Source: Symbiodinium natans (taxonomy: Eukaryota > Sar > Dinophyceae > Suessiales > Symbiodiniaceae). From it: a DNA stretch of 64,000 bases. The stretch is taken from positions 350,001 through 414,000 of the forward strand of contig CAJNDS010001369.1 of the NCBI GenBank assembly GCA_905221605.1. The letters run 5' to 3'. The notes under the pieces are model-generated. The model ran no database searches and had not been told where the DNA came from. It worked only from the letters and a program-made list of their open reading frames with translations. Shown piece after piece: positions 1 to 11,240 of the stretch (its first letter is position 1; each line of letters starts with the position of its first letter). The translations under genes were made by a program, and so were the position numbers.

Positions 1-139
1 CTTTCAATGACTGACAATCCCAACTGCTAAACTTGCCCAGGGCTCAGCGCGCCGGTTCTGTTCAGAAGCTTCTTGCCCAGCAACAAGCTGCGAGGCATCA
101 TATGAGTGCCTCTCTGTTTGACACGCTGGGACACGCTTA

Positions 140-1490
140 GGCAGCCGCAAGAACAGCTGGCCCAGCTGCAGATGCCGCAGATGCCACATTCACAGATCCT
201 CCAACTCGCTCAAAAGTTTCTCCTCATGATTCCATTACTGCTAGCTAGCAGGAAATTGACTGTAAGAGCCCAACAAGTTATCTCATCCCGAGTCTGCATG
301 GATTGCTGAGTGGTAACTGATCATATCGAGGAAGGGGTTTGGATGCTCCACGACAAGAGCACTGTCGGGATCATTGGCAACTCCCGGGATATGCTGTGGG
401 GGTCTTTGGGATGTCTTTGGGCTTGGGCACTCCAATGGTTCTGCGCGTGTGGGTTCTCTGTGGGGACCTTTTCGACATCCTTGGGGGGCCCTGCGCACTC
501 CAGGAAGACTCTGCGGGGAGTACAACGGGGCGGGTACTCCTGGGCTGTTGCGCGGCTTCGCCTCGTGTGTCCTAGGGGGACATTCGAAATGTTCGACGTT
601 TTTTCTCCCATGTCGGTACTGCATGGCCGGATGCCGCTTTTGGGCCTTGGATCGTTCTGACATGAGGCTTGTGGTCTACGCCACTGGCAAAAACGCACCA
701 TCGTAATTGTTCATGGCCTTGTCAACTTCTGCGATTGAACGGCGTACAGGAGAGTATTGGTAAATCCACGTGACATGAGCCGCACAACTGTGCCACACAT
801 GTTGCTTTGTGGGGTATCACGGCTGGTGCGACTTTGCATTCATGGCGACCTCAGGTCCTCTTCAACAGATGCTTCCTTTCCCATGTCAGGCTTCCAAGGG
901 CATGGTGCTTGGTTCAGTGATGAGGGCCAGGCATTGCACTTAGGTGACTTAGGTCGACTTAGGTGTGCTACTTGTCGACCCAGGTCGAAGTCAGAGTTCA
1001 TCGCCCAGGCTGGGTCTGCGAATCGTGTCCCTTCCAATGGACATTTTTGTGCGGTGCTCGCGGCGCGCCAGGCAGCTTCGGCACCTAATGCGGCTAATGA
1101 TCTTGGACCTGGGCCGCAGCCCCACAGTAGCAGCTCATATCTGTCCAGTGCGAGGTGTGGGGTCCCTTGGTCAGAATCCAAGGCTTCCCAGCTCCTCTTC
1201 CGGGAACATAGTCCAGCATCAGCTGCAGCAACAGCTCTTGGAGTCACAGCGCCTGGGGCGTGAGAAAGGGATGCAGAGTGATGCTCGCCATGTGGCATCC
1301 TCTTGGCCTGGCATGGCAATCTGAGGATGCAGCAGCTGCAATTGCAGCAACAGGCCAAAGCGGTTGCTGGTAGTGGTGGGAATGGCTTTGAGGGCGTAGC
1401 GGCAGCATTGTCAGCCAGAAGCTGTGCCAGATGCAGCAGCTCCAACTTCAGACCCAGCGCTTGCAGCAGCAGCTGGCTGGGTGTCGGTCT
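140..1490 (+). CDS. Q-rich coiled-coil exons of an unidentified multi-exon gene (partial)
   Basis: I do not recognise the gene. Several short open stretches on this strand have the same glutamine/leucine-rich helical character. One near 145-215 reads QPQEQLAQLQMPQ, one near 1205-1270 reads IVQHQLQQQLLESQRL, one near 1325-1400 reads MQQLQLQQQAKAVAG, and one near 1428-1490 reads MQQLQLQTQRLQQQLAG. They lie in different frames and are separated by stop-rich sequence, as expected for short exons with introns between them. The heptad-like spacing of Leu with Gln suggests an extended coiled coil, either structural or low complexity. Exon ends are not resolved and the 5' end is outside the window or not visible. 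The similar stretches at 5-6 kb and 9.9-11.2 kb may belong to the same gene or to a neighbour of the same type. Confidence 0.35.
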
Positions 1491-1672
1491 CAGTGGTCTC
1501 AGAAAGTCTCAGGCATCACGGCACGGCACAGCGTGCGCATGGATGGGTCCAAGAGCCTTACTGACTTTGCAGACAGCCGCCCGCTGGTGTCCGGCAGCCT
1601 ACGGACGAGGATGCGCTCCTTTCGCAAATCCCCTTCAATGATGAAGGCCACAGTTCTGAGCTTGTTGTTTTT

Positions 1673-1771
1673 CTGTTTCCACTCTGTTTCCACTCTGTTT
1701 CCACTCTGTTTCCACTCTGTTTCCACTCTGTTTCCACTCTGTTTCCACTCTGTTTCCACTCTGTTTCCACT
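1673..1771. repeat. 11-bp minisatellite (CTGTTTCCACT)9
   Basis: Nine almost perfect head-to-tail copies of an 11-base unit. Because 11 is not a multiple of 3, every frame stays open and gives the same peptide repeat, so the overlapping reading frames here are an artefact of the repeat. Confidence 0.95.
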
Positions 1772-4380
1772 GAGTCATGATTTGCCTCCAGGTGAACGCG
1801 CTTCCCTTGGAAGCAGGTTGCATCCAGACAACTGCAACCCCTGCATTTTCTGGTTCAAAGACAAGGCACGAAACTTCATGTGCGAGTTGTGCTCATTGCT
1901 CATGACTTGGACTGTAGCTGCTTGGCTCTGATCATGTCCGTTGAATCGCCAGACCTTCTGCAACAAGGGCATCATGTGCGATTTCTGTCATTTCCGCCAT
2001 CCAGGCTCACGTGCGACACTCGCATCCTCAATGTCTGAAGGTATCTCTCGGATTTGCTGCCAGGCCAGAAGAACAAGAGGATTCGACCCTCCAAGAATAC
2101 CCGTCTGCAGAGCCCCGGAAGCCATTGCTGCGCATGTGTTGGGTCTAAGCCTTGAGCATCCGAAAAGACTTCCGTAAGCACACTTCCGAGAAGACTTCCG
2201 CGTAGGGCCTTGAAGCTCCACTGAGAGTTCTCTAAGGATGAGGGCGGCTCAGGCTGCCAGGGCGGCTACGGAGATCCCTGTGGGCCTCGCATAAGTGACC
2301 GAGGCACCTTGCGGAGCTTGGGAGACAGTCTTGGCACAGCTGTAGTAGCTGTAGTAGCTGTAGTACGCACACTTGCGAATGTTTCGGCCTCTTCCCTGTT
2401 CGCAGCAGTTCCTGCCAGGTTTATTGGGGTGGAACCGGCTTGAAATTCAGCTGCTAGTCTTTTCAACTTCTGTGGAGAGCGCTAGATCCCCTCACGGTCA
2501 GTCGCACTTCGGGGTCTCGATCAGGGCGCCTAAGGCGTTGTTGCGAGCCCCTTGCCCAGACCAGGCTCGGGGCCCCGCCGTTAAGATCCCTTCAAAAAGC
2601 TTGGCATCAACACGTAGATACATGTAGCATCATGTGTCATATGGCCCTGATGGATTTCGAGGCCATGTCTTGGCATCTTTTGGCAAGTCAATTTTCAAGC
2701 CAAGTCAAGGAGACGGAAAGGATCCGACTGGTGCACGCGGAAAAAGCATCACCGCACTGGCTTGTACGTGCTTGGTGCTTGGTGTACAAGAATGTGTGCA
2801 CCCAGCCGCGGTAAGTTTCGACCCAGATGCGTCCTCACTACCGAACTAGTGAAGGCGCTCGTTTGCCGCTACCATGATGTAACCGGATCGTGTCGTCATT
2901 TGTTGTAGCATGTTACCATATGTTACATCTGCCATACGTTGTCATACAATAGCACAGAGCCCAAGTGGAGCTCCCCGGTTCAGACGACTGCAACCAAAAG
3001 CTTGTAAAGTATCGTCAGAGTGCCGGAGGTGGTTTCGCTCTAGATTTGGCGTGGCTCTTTGGCGGATTGCTGCCAGCAACATTTCCTTGCCTTTCCTCAA
3101 TGTCCACTTCTGAAGACCCTTCCTGAGATCGGCAAGAAGTGCGTCGAAAGACCGAAGCCTGCCAACCGTGCAAGTGCAGGACTGCGCTACCACTAGCGGC
3201 ATTGCCTCAGAAGTACCAGACCCTTCGCTTGCTTGGTTCAAGGGCCCAAGGCCCAACCTCTGCTTCGCGTGGCCTTTGGGTCACGCGCTATGAAGCGTGG
3301 CTCCTAAGGCTCTCAGGGCTCTTAGGCTCGTGCGGGGCAGGCGGCGCAGGGCAATCTTGCAGCCTTGCTGATTGCTGAGGTTCTGGGTGTGCTGCTTCCT
3401 CGCTCTGCAGCAAGGCCTGATGCCACGCTGTGCCCTTCTTTTGGGGTCGCGTCAAAGTGAAGCAACTCAAACGAATTCAAGAAGGGTTCACAAGAATGAT
3501 GCTCGGCTGTTGGCTTGCCAAGCGAGCCCCTAGAACCGTCTATTAAGTGTTTACGGGCCTTTTGCCTCAAGAACCACGACCATCAACAGGACTAAGAACA
3601 TTTTTCGTACAGTCCTGCTATCAGACCACTACGACGACCATTGCCCTAAAGCCGAAACCCAACGGCCTACGGCCCTACTTCTCGCCTGCTTCCTGGCCCG
3701 GAGCATACATGTCAGCACACTCTTCTCTGGCCGCGGGTGCGACTTGGCAAGAGTCAGTTTTTGTGAGCCCAGGGCCTTTGGCAATGCGAGCGCAAAGCTG
3801 CCCAGTCGGAACCTCACAAGAGCACCGCAAAGAGGAACTAACACCCCGAAGGGTTGGGCAAACGAAGGCGCATGTGATAGTTCAGCGCTACCAGCATCTT
3901 CAGGCTCAGCTCGGGATAGCTCGGTTGGGGTAGTAGTCTCACACCAGATCTCAGTGAGTTGGAGGTCAGCGCAAGTTCAGTGCCACAATTCCCGGCCAAG
4001 AATGAGCGCCCGTGCCAGCAAGCGTGGGAGCAGCAAGACGGCGACCAGAATAGAATAGCCAGCCATAAAACGGGGGCGCATCACCCAACGGAGAGCTCGA
4101 CGGACTGCCCACCGCTGACTCGAGGGGGGAGACGTTGTTGCACAACGCCTGAAAGGGCAAAACCGCAGGCTCGTCCTCCTCGTCCTTGCCTTCGGTCCGA
4201 CTTTGGCCGTCAATCTGCGCGACGCTTGAGAGCGTTTCGCGCGACCATCTCCCCCTTAAATATTGCAGGTTCCTGTGCAACGCTGCAACACCTTGCCACA
4301 GCATCACAGGAGTCCTGAGGTGCCACGTAGCTCCCAAGCGCTAGCCTTTCGGTTCAGCACTCTCGTTTCTGAGGCTCAAG
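1772..4380. other. Stretch with no recognisable gene
   Basis: Only short, unconvincing reading frames occur on either strand. No domain, RNA gene or mobile-element signature was seen. It is probably intronic or intergenic. Confidence 0.5.
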
Positions 4381-4410
4381 TCTTTCAAGGGCCCAATGGT
4401 TTACGAAGTT

Positions 4411-4668
4411 TACGAACAGCTTTTCGTTTTGAGGACGGCGAAGGGTTAACAACAGACATCGAAAGACCTTTTGCTTTTGCCTTTGATTTTGAGATTGAGG
4501 GGCGAAGTGCGCCCGGTTTAGACAGCCTGATATCGAGGGGCTGCGGACCCACACGGGTTTACGAACAACCTTGCGTTGTTGAGGTCGAAGGCACCCAGGA
4601 GTTTGCCGAAAACCTTTCGTTTTCGGGTTGAAGAGGGCCAAGATTGTGTGAACAAGCTTGTGTTCTTG
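4411..4668. repeat. Cluster of short related hairpins
   Basis: At least three stem-loops share a layout. At 4564-4580, AACAAC pairs with GTTGTT around loop CTTGC. At 4606-4626, CCGAAAAC pairs with GTTTTCGG around loop CTTTC. At 4650-4665, GAACA pairs with TGTTC. Two weaker relatives sit near 4411-4435 and 4460-4480. Each is followed by a GAGG- or GGG-like purine stretch. The stems differ in sequence but remain paired. No coding role is visible. Confidence 0.6.
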
Positions 4669-5040
4669 AGGTTGAGGACGTACCGGGGATTCCCCCCCCC
4701 ACTCCCCCCAGGAGTATAAGCTAGCATCGCAGACAATTCAAAGAAGTTGAAACGGTTAGGCCTATCCTCTTACACTGTTTGGCTAATGTGCCTGAGATTT
4801 CTCAGATTCTTGAATTTGAGAGTTTTTCGAAGCTTGTTTCCAATTTTCGAGAAGACTTTGAGGGCTTCTTGGTAGTCCGAGCCCATGCCGAGTTTATGTT
4901 CATGAAGGTCCTACGCAGCATTCGGAAGCCCATGGCCATTTTGATGGGCATGACGCATGACTGCTGGAGGCTATGCTGGTGTTCTCCGACAGCCAGCGCT
5001 TTCACGAGCACAAGGCAGCCCTTTGAAGCGAAAGGATGAT

Positions 5041-5980
5041 GCAATGAAAGAGGGCCGAGCAGAGAAGCGCAACAATCTTGAAGGTGACATGCCGTGGATT
5101 GGCCAGCAAATGCTGAAAGCGGCTGAGCAGCATGCCTTTTCGGCTTGTTTCGGTACCTTTGGTTTGCTCTGCTGGTCGTTTCTGCCTGGAGTCTGATGGT
5201 CAGGCAATGAAAATCAGCAAGTCAGGAAGACCGGTCGGGGGGGTTGCTGGGTCCGGGGTGTGGACCCTGTGGCAGGTCAATGTCGCCAGGCTGGCGGAAC
5301 AAAGTTCTAAGTCAAGCCATGACGCCACGGGCTTATCTTCTGCATTTCTCCCTAAGGCTGTGCACGTCAGATGCTCAACAGATGTACAGCTTAGTCCTGA
5401 CAGCATGGCCGCCAAAGTGGCGACTGTGGTGCCACACCACTCCCCAAGACCCGGCGTAGTCATTGGAAGCATCTTGAAACTTCTTGAGCATGAGTGCAAG
5501 ACTGAAGACTGGGATTGGATGAAGCACAGGCCATGCTCGCGGCCCAGCAGCAGCTTGCGGCCGAGGTCAGGTCGGCCAGGTATGCAGAAGATTCATTCAG
5601 CCTTGTGGAGTTGAGGCTTTTCGTTGTGTTTCGGTCTTGAATCTGTCTGTGTTCTTATTGGGCCAATGTCCGGTGGTCTTGAACACCCGTCTGCCTTCTT
5701 GTTGGGGCCAATGTCTGGTGGTTTGGAGGGTAGGGGAGGGGGTAGCCGAAGGCGAGTGGGCAAGGAATCTGCTGTCCGTCCCGCACGGTTGGCCCCAAAT
5801 GCTGTTCCGGATGCACGTCCGCTCCCACCCATTTCAAAGGGGTCGGAAGGGGGTTGGGGAGGGCTGAAGTGGGCTGAATAATGACCTGGCAGGATGCTGC
5901 CGCACAGAGCGCTGACTTCTTAGCCAAGCAGCCGGATGCCGAGACCGCCATCCAGAAGGCGAGTGCTGGGTGCACTTGTG
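5041..5980 (+). CDS. Probable helical/coiled-coil exons of an unidentified gene
   Basis: I do not recognise the gene. Three patches look coding. Near 5041-5130 the frame gives a charged helix (KEGRAEKRNNLEGDMPWIGQ). Near 5517-5617 it gives EAQAMLAAQQQLAAEVRSAR, a clear Ala/Gln-rich coiled coil. An exon starting at 5893, directly after a CTGGCAG acceptor, reads DAAAQSADFLAKQPDAET. A further open patch, about 5385-5510, contains SMAAKVATVVPHHSPRPGVV. The patches are in different frames with stops between them, so they are interpreted as exons. Exon ends other than the 5893 acceptor are not fixed. Composition resembles the exons at 0.1-1.5 kb and 9.9-11.2 kb. Confidence 0.35.
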
Positions 5981-6159
5981 GTTTTTCAGCACGGCTCCTC
6001 TGGACCTTTATTTGCAAGCCTACACTTCTGCGAACCCTCCACTCGCCCCACCCGCCACCCCACCCCCACTCCCCCCTCCCCCTCACCCACCCCCCCGCTC
6101 GTCATCCACTTGTGCAAATGGGTGCACTAACCTCCGCTTCTTGATTCTCTTCAGCCCGA

Positions 6160-6188
6160 AGCAATACGAATCCCCAAGCCCGTCGTGC
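6160..6188 (+). repeat. Direct repeat, left copy, beside the AT-rich island
   Basis: Contains ATACGAATCC, then CCAAGCCCGTCGTGC. The same two blocks occur in the same order and orientation at 9730-9760, just beyond the other side of the AT-rich island. The spacer between them differs by a few bases. Confidence 0.8.
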
Positions 6189-7513
6189 AGTTGCGTTTGC
6201 AAATGGGCCTGGGGGCTGTGCCCCGACTTTGCCCTCCTTTCATCCCCTCCCTTGAGTGTCTTAAAGAACATGAATACACTATAAAAGCATCTCCTCGAAT
6301 CAAAAGGGTTGCTTATTACATATAAACCCTGTTCTCAATCCCAAACAGTAGCAGGATCAACCGACATCAGGTTCAAGTTAGTCGTTCAGTATCTAAATTA
6401 GTAGCATCTTTCATTACCTTTTACAAGTCAGGAAGTCCAAGTTTAGGTTATGATGTTCAAATTCAAGTTCAACTCGGTTAAAAATTGTGTCCTGAATACG
6501 CCTGAGCTTCATTAACCGAGTCCTTTTGTCATTCAAGAGAGGCATTGACCCTACCAATGTTTCATCAACATTCTTTATCAATGGGTTTAAACATTAGAAA
6601 GACCGCCAACTTATCTTCGCCTTCTCCTTTGCAAAATTGCCAGATAGTAGTTGTACTGAATTAACACAAGAGCAGGGCAACAAATGTTCCTAAATGTTAA
6701 ACCTGCAAAGGCTACAATTAGTTCTACTGATATGCCAGATGAGGTCTATGTAACATTACTGTCGGAACAGATATTCGAGATTCAGGATTTAGGTTTGAAA
6801 GTTTTTGACTGATTTTGAGATAGATGGTACAAAGCCAAGAAAACCAGTAGATTATGGCAATACACGTGCTTATAAGATTGTTTGTAAGGACAGGAGGAGG
6901 AGACAACGTACTAGGAGTATTTAGAAATGCTACGAGTTAGAAAGCTGTTACAAGGCGACAAGATCTTTTGTAGTAATGCAAGCGACGGTGCAATAAACCA
7001 GTTCGACTTAACTAATGACAATGGGTAAACATGTGTTGGTTTAGTAGTAGAAATTACAGCAGAACGCCCTTTTTACATTGTTAGGAACACTGACAATTAC
7101 TGTACTTTCAACAAGAAACAGGATTGATTTTCATCATTCTGTCGCTGATACGGGCAGAATTTCAAAGAAAATTAGTCAAAACTAAATACAATTTCTTAAA
7201 ATTCTTCGAATTTCATTGTAAATAGTTTCATTATTGAAATTTCCTTAATTTCAGCGCTAATGCGAACCAATATGTTAAATCACATTTGCAGAAACATGAA
7301 CGGGTGGTTATCATTAGATGTTGTTACTAGTTCTTTACTAATTTTCTATTGAAGAGTTAATGAATGGATTAATTCAATTTGCGGATGCGAACACAACATT
7401 AGACAGATATGTACATGCTACGAAAGTTAATACATCATTGGGTAGCAGGACTAATGAAGACGAATGACAGGAACCGCGACACACTATCACACATGTAAAA
7501 TGCCAAAAAGCAA

Positions 7514-7834
7514 ATGGCAGCACACAATTTTTTTAAGGACACAGACGTTAGAAGCACTTCAGATTTAACAAGTTCAACAGGAGATATTCTACTGCCAACA
7601 GCGGGACTGGATATTTACCTAATTTGGCATGCCAATCATAATCTAAAAATTAGAGACACGCAGGGAGGATGGGAGTTTAAAAACAAAACTTTGAGATGTA
7701 CGAACCCGTCTAACCCAGGAAATGGAACAGAAATGATGTTGCACGATACAGGAGGTGATTATCGCTTAAGAATAGGAAGCAGAAGCACAGCGACAGTAGG
7801 AATAGGGAGACAGTATAATGCATCATATTGCTAA
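7514..7834 (+). pseudogene. Fragment of a Thr/Ser-rich structural-type protein (virus/phage-like)
   Basis: An ATG-initiated stretch of 106 codons inside the AT-rich island. The N-terminal part has the pattern STSDLTSSTGDILLPTAGLD. This resembles the repeating SxxDxTSxTGAxxxxGGxG pattern of tail-fibre and surface proteins in phages and large DNA viruses; I give this similarity from general knowledge. Then follow a basic segment (NHNLKIRDTQGGW), an NPSNPGNG turn and an RIGSRSTATVGIG stretch, typical of beta-rich fibres. Just upstream (7360-7500) the same strand reads ANTTLDRYVHATKVNTSLGS before a frame break, so the original protein was longer. The fragment is probably not expressed. Assignment to a virus is inference. 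Confidence 0.4.
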
Positions 7835-7955
7835 ACGGTAGGAAGAAACAAGTAGTTCTAATCAAGCAAGAATAGAACATGATTGAGCACCATTAGGGGA
7901 ACAACTTGTTAACACAGCGGCCCGCATTTTTCCAAGAGTAGATGCTAAGAAATCA

Positions 7956-8237
7956 TTGAGTATAATATCAACCAACGACTTTTTTTCATTACAGACAAGT
8001 GAAACAAGTGACCCTACAACCGGAACAATAGCATTTCAATTCAGCGACACTAACGGAATTACATCAAGCAGAGCAGTCGTTAATTATCCAGCATGTAATA
8101 GTATTGGTGATTTAACAGCAGAAGCAGATCCAATAACTTATGGAAAAATGAAGCTTCAACATTCATCAGAGTTTATAGAAGTATTAGATACACAGTTTCA
8201 GTTCTACATGGAGACACGGCAGGCGGTTAGCAAGTAG
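7956..8237 (+). pseudogene. Second fragment of a virus/phage-like structural protein
   Basis: An open stretch of 93 codons without an ATG at its start, on the same strand as the fragment at 7514. It contains TSDPTTGTIAFQFSDTNG, another copy of the DPTTG pattern, followed by a segment ending QFQFYMETRQAVSK at a stop. The two fragments are 120 bases apart. They may be pieces of one repetitive protein broken by stops, or two adjacent genes. No catalytic motif is present. Composition is AT-rich, unlike flanking DNA. Confidence 0.4.
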
Positions 8238-8559
8238 CACGCCAGGAGGATCAATTGCAGTCAAAAAAGTATTCGGAAATAACACACGAGCCGCGAAGCA
8301 CCGTAGACCAGATACATTGTTTAAATACAGACGAGGGAGGCGAATAATATTTCTCTTTGGGGCTTATATTGTAGCACTATCGGTTATTCATCTGAGTTTT
8401 CGTTAAAAGGAAATATTCACGAAGTTGATAGTAAAAGATGTTATGAATATTTGTGAGGTATGCATACCCAAAAAATACACATTTAGACGACGAGAAAAAA
8501 TAGAGTTAATCACTTAAGATAATGGCATGATCACAACAGGCAATAAGGGACGTAAACGC

Positions 8560-9319
8560 ATTGACGATGGCAAACAGCAGTGTTGTGAAGCGAATAACAG
8601 AAGATCTTGTCCTTATTTTCAGATATGTAGAAGTCAGTTAATGTTGAACAGTCTTCACAAGGCACAGAATATGTGAAAATGTGTAGAAGATGCTTAGATA
8701 GTATGAAACGCTACAAAGATACTTCAAGTCTTTATAATGGTCTTAATCGCAAAGTTCATAAGCACTTTAGCTTAACAACTTTAGTCTAAAACGTTTGTAT
8801 AGTACTATGAGTGATGTAGATGATGTTGTAAAACCAATCAAAGGCATCAGTAGTCAAAATGTGTTAGAGAAGTTAGGATCTCATTGAGAAAAAGATTCAT
8901 GAATGATTAACGAAACCTAAACCAGTCAATAAACCAATGGATAAATAGTGCAATGTTTCAGCAAAGATTTTCAGTTTCCGAATTTGAGACATTAGAAAGT
9001 GCTACGAGAATAAAGACGATGACACAATGAGAGCATCTTAAATGTTGTATTCTACAACAAACCAAGTTTTACAAAAAAAGCAGGGAACTTACATATTAAT
9101 GGCAGTAAAGCTTCTGGCTATAAAAGCAAACAGGAGATGCCTAAAATTAAGAATGACCTGGACTTGATAAAGAATGAAGTTATGGATGTCTTAACTGGTG
9201 TGACATATGTTGAAAACAACTGCACGAGTATGGTTTATGTAAGGGATGGACAAATGCTGTTGGGATTGCGGATGCGAGGACGTGAAACATATGAGGCGAG
9301 GGGAGGAGAACACGTTTGA
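8560..9319 (+). pseudogene. Further decayed coding fragments in the AT-rich island
   Basis: Three or four short pieces on this strand still look like protein. Near 8560-8640 one reads ALTMANSSVVKRITEDLVLI. Near 8804-8905 another starts with ATG and reads MSDVDDVVKPIKGISSQNVL, then after a frame break EKIHEWLTKPKPVNKPMDK. At 9137-9319 one reads KIKNDLDLIKNEVMDVLTGV. All are hydrophilic and helical, and none matches a family I know. Stops and shifts between them indicate decay. They share the AT-rich composition of the island and presumably arrived with it. Confidence 0.35.
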
Positions 9320-9729
9320 AAAACAAAGAGCCGAAAGGATTAGCAACACTTTGTACAATAATGAACGGATAATAACATTATACTAGTTTCTTTTGCGAGC
9401 GTCATTTCCCCGTTCAGGATTAAAGTTTTCCTGCGAGGGTCGCTGACTCCAGACCTCTTTTGGTTGTAGAATGGGTGAGATTAAGGGTTGTTTAGGTGCT
9501 TTGTGTTTTGGATCTTTGTGTTGTGTTGTTTGTGGTGAGTTGCTTTGTTTCGGGGTTGTGTTCTGGACCATTGTTTGGATTGTTGGGTGTGCTTGGTGTA
9601 TTGTAGCTTTGGAGGGTTGATGTATTAGGCGGGTTGGGAAAGGGCGTGCCTCCTGGAGGGGGGATTGACTGTGAGGTCTGGGGTCAGCCTTTGCGTTCTC
9701 CAACCCCTCTGAAAAGACTTGTGCTTTTA

Positions 9730-9760
9730 AGCATACGAATCCGTTCCAAGCCCGTCGTGC
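9730..9760 (+). repeat. Direct repeat, right copy, beside the AT-rich island
   Basis: Same blocks as at 6160-6188: ATACGAATCC and CCAAGCCCGTCGTGC. The spacer between them differs by a few bases. Confidence 0.8.
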
Positions 9761-9899
9761 CGCGATAGCTTCACGCAACACTGGGCCTTGCAAACTACTG
9801 AAGTTCCCCAATAGCTTACCGCAGAACAATACGGGCAACACCTAGCCCGAAACGCAACAAAAAGGGTTGGGCCGAACCTTTAAACACACGTCTCCTTGT

Positions 9900-11240
9900 G
9901 GAAGTCGGAAGAAGGCCTGCATGGAACCAACGATGAGCTCGCACATGTCCGAAGCAGGAGCGTGCAGTATTGTCCTGAGCCAGGAGCTCCACAAGGCCAG
10001 AGAATGGGCTGCGCAGGCCCCTGCCCGAGATTTTCCAATCGATCTTGCCGCAGCCCAAGAAATCTGGAGACCGGAGGCCCAAGCCTACGCAGAGCACGCG
10101 CAGCAGACGGCGGCCCAGCTGAGGCCTAGAGACTGTGGCTTTCTGTGTGCATTAGGTATAATGCATGGTAATGCAGACAGGAGGGAGCGCAGTCTGAAAG
10201 CAGGCTTAAAAGAAGCACTGAGCAGCCGTGACACTGAGACACGATCAGCACCGCAGTCCCTGGCCCAGGAAGCTGCCAGAGGAAGCGGCTGCCTCCGTTG
10301 GCAAGGCGGTGGAATTGGAGGCGATTGATTTTGAGGGGAAGTACCGGGTGCTAGAGCTCAAGTGCAGGTCACATGGCTTGAGTGCAGTGGGAGAAGTGGG
10401 AGAAGCCGAGGTCCAAAAGGAGGCCTACATGGCTGCAGAGAGCACAGCTCCCAGTGTGAGGAATTTGTCTTATCCCATTGTGGACATCCGCATCCGCCGC
10501 AGCTGTTCTGCACTCCGAGGGAGAGCAGTGCAGCCGATCGAATCTGAGCAGGCTCAGAATGGTCAGCCGCTTGAGTCACCTTAAGGCTTCCGCCGCTCTG
10601 TGTCAGCGGACAGGTGCAGGCGCAGAGACTTGCCGCGGAGCGGGCAGAAGCAGCTGCAACATGGCAATGTGAGGGGAAGTGCTCTGTATGCTCTGTGTTA
10701 ATGTTGGGCAGCGGCTTCGCATGCCAAGGCACCGTACCAGCAAGGCAGGATGAGTCACGCTGGAACTGCACTTTCACGTGATAATGCATCTGCGCCCTCG
10801 TCAGCTGTCGACCGTGCTCAAAAGAATGTGCAGCTGTCCCTGGCACGATCCCAGTGTCTGGCTCAGCATTTGACCATGGCTTGACCACGCGGCCCTCACA
10901 GTGAGCCTATGATACTGACAGGGCCGCTGCCAACGCTGTCGACCGACTTGCAGAAGAGTCGCAGGTGAGAGGGCGGATCGCTCCAGCTGTGTCTGGTTAC
11001 AGTAAAGCTGTATGTCATCCGCAACGATGTTGGGCACAGCATGGGAAGTCACTTGTTCCAGGCCATTGCGCGAAAGGCGCAGGCTTTGCAGGCGAGTGCA
11101 GCAATGGGGATGTCGGTCTGTGTCCTGTGGTTCTAGACTGAGCTTGGGAGGACGAAGGAGCCGCCTTGCCAGCCCAGCAGGCAATGCTGAAGGCACATCA
11201 GCGCATGAAGCAGGCGCGGGCATTCTGGCCTATCTCGAGT
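9900..11240 (+). CDS. Ala/Gln-rich coiled-coil exons of an unidentified multi-exon gene
   Basis: I do not recognise the gene. A run of short open stretches has strong helical, Ala/Gln/Glu-rich character. They read LSQELHKAREWAAQAPARDF and AEHAQQTAAQLRPRD (9970-10130), EEAAASVGKAVELEAIDFEG (about 10270-10340), VQAQRLAAERAEAAATWQ (10611-10670, after a CAGCGGACAG acceptor), SSAVDRAQKNVQLSLARSQ (about 10795-10865), DRAAANAVDRLAEESQV (10917-10970), IARKAQALQASAAMGM (about 11066-11115) and PAQQAMLKAHQRMKQARAFW (11170-11235). Frames change between pieces and most begin after CAG|G, as expected for dinoflagellate exons. The product is probably a long coiled coil. Exact exon ends and the gene's limits are unknown. 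Confidence 0.42.

Larger units (their letters stand above)
6265..9385. other. AT-rich island, probable insertion of foreign (virus-like) DNA
   Basis: Base composition changes abruptly near 6265 from GC-rich to clearly AT-rich DNA and changes back near 9385. Inside, all substantial coding character is on the plus strand, but it is broken by stops and frame changes every 50-300 bases. The readable pieces (7360-7500, 7514-7834, 7956-8237, 8560-8910, 9137-9319) are rich in Thr, Ser, Asn and Asp. None shows dinoflagellate-like introns or GC-biased codons. An imperfect direct repeat lies about 80 and 345 bases outside the two edges. I infer a decayed insertion from an AT-rich genome. An endogenous viral element is the favoured guess, but no hallmark such as a polymerase, major capsid protein or packaging ATPase was recognised. 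A decayed organelle or bacterial fragment is not excluded. Confidence 0.55.

Noticed and set aside
1499-1823. Repeated ETEWKQSGNRV peptide
   Set aside because: Produced by the 11-base minisatellite, which is open in every frame.
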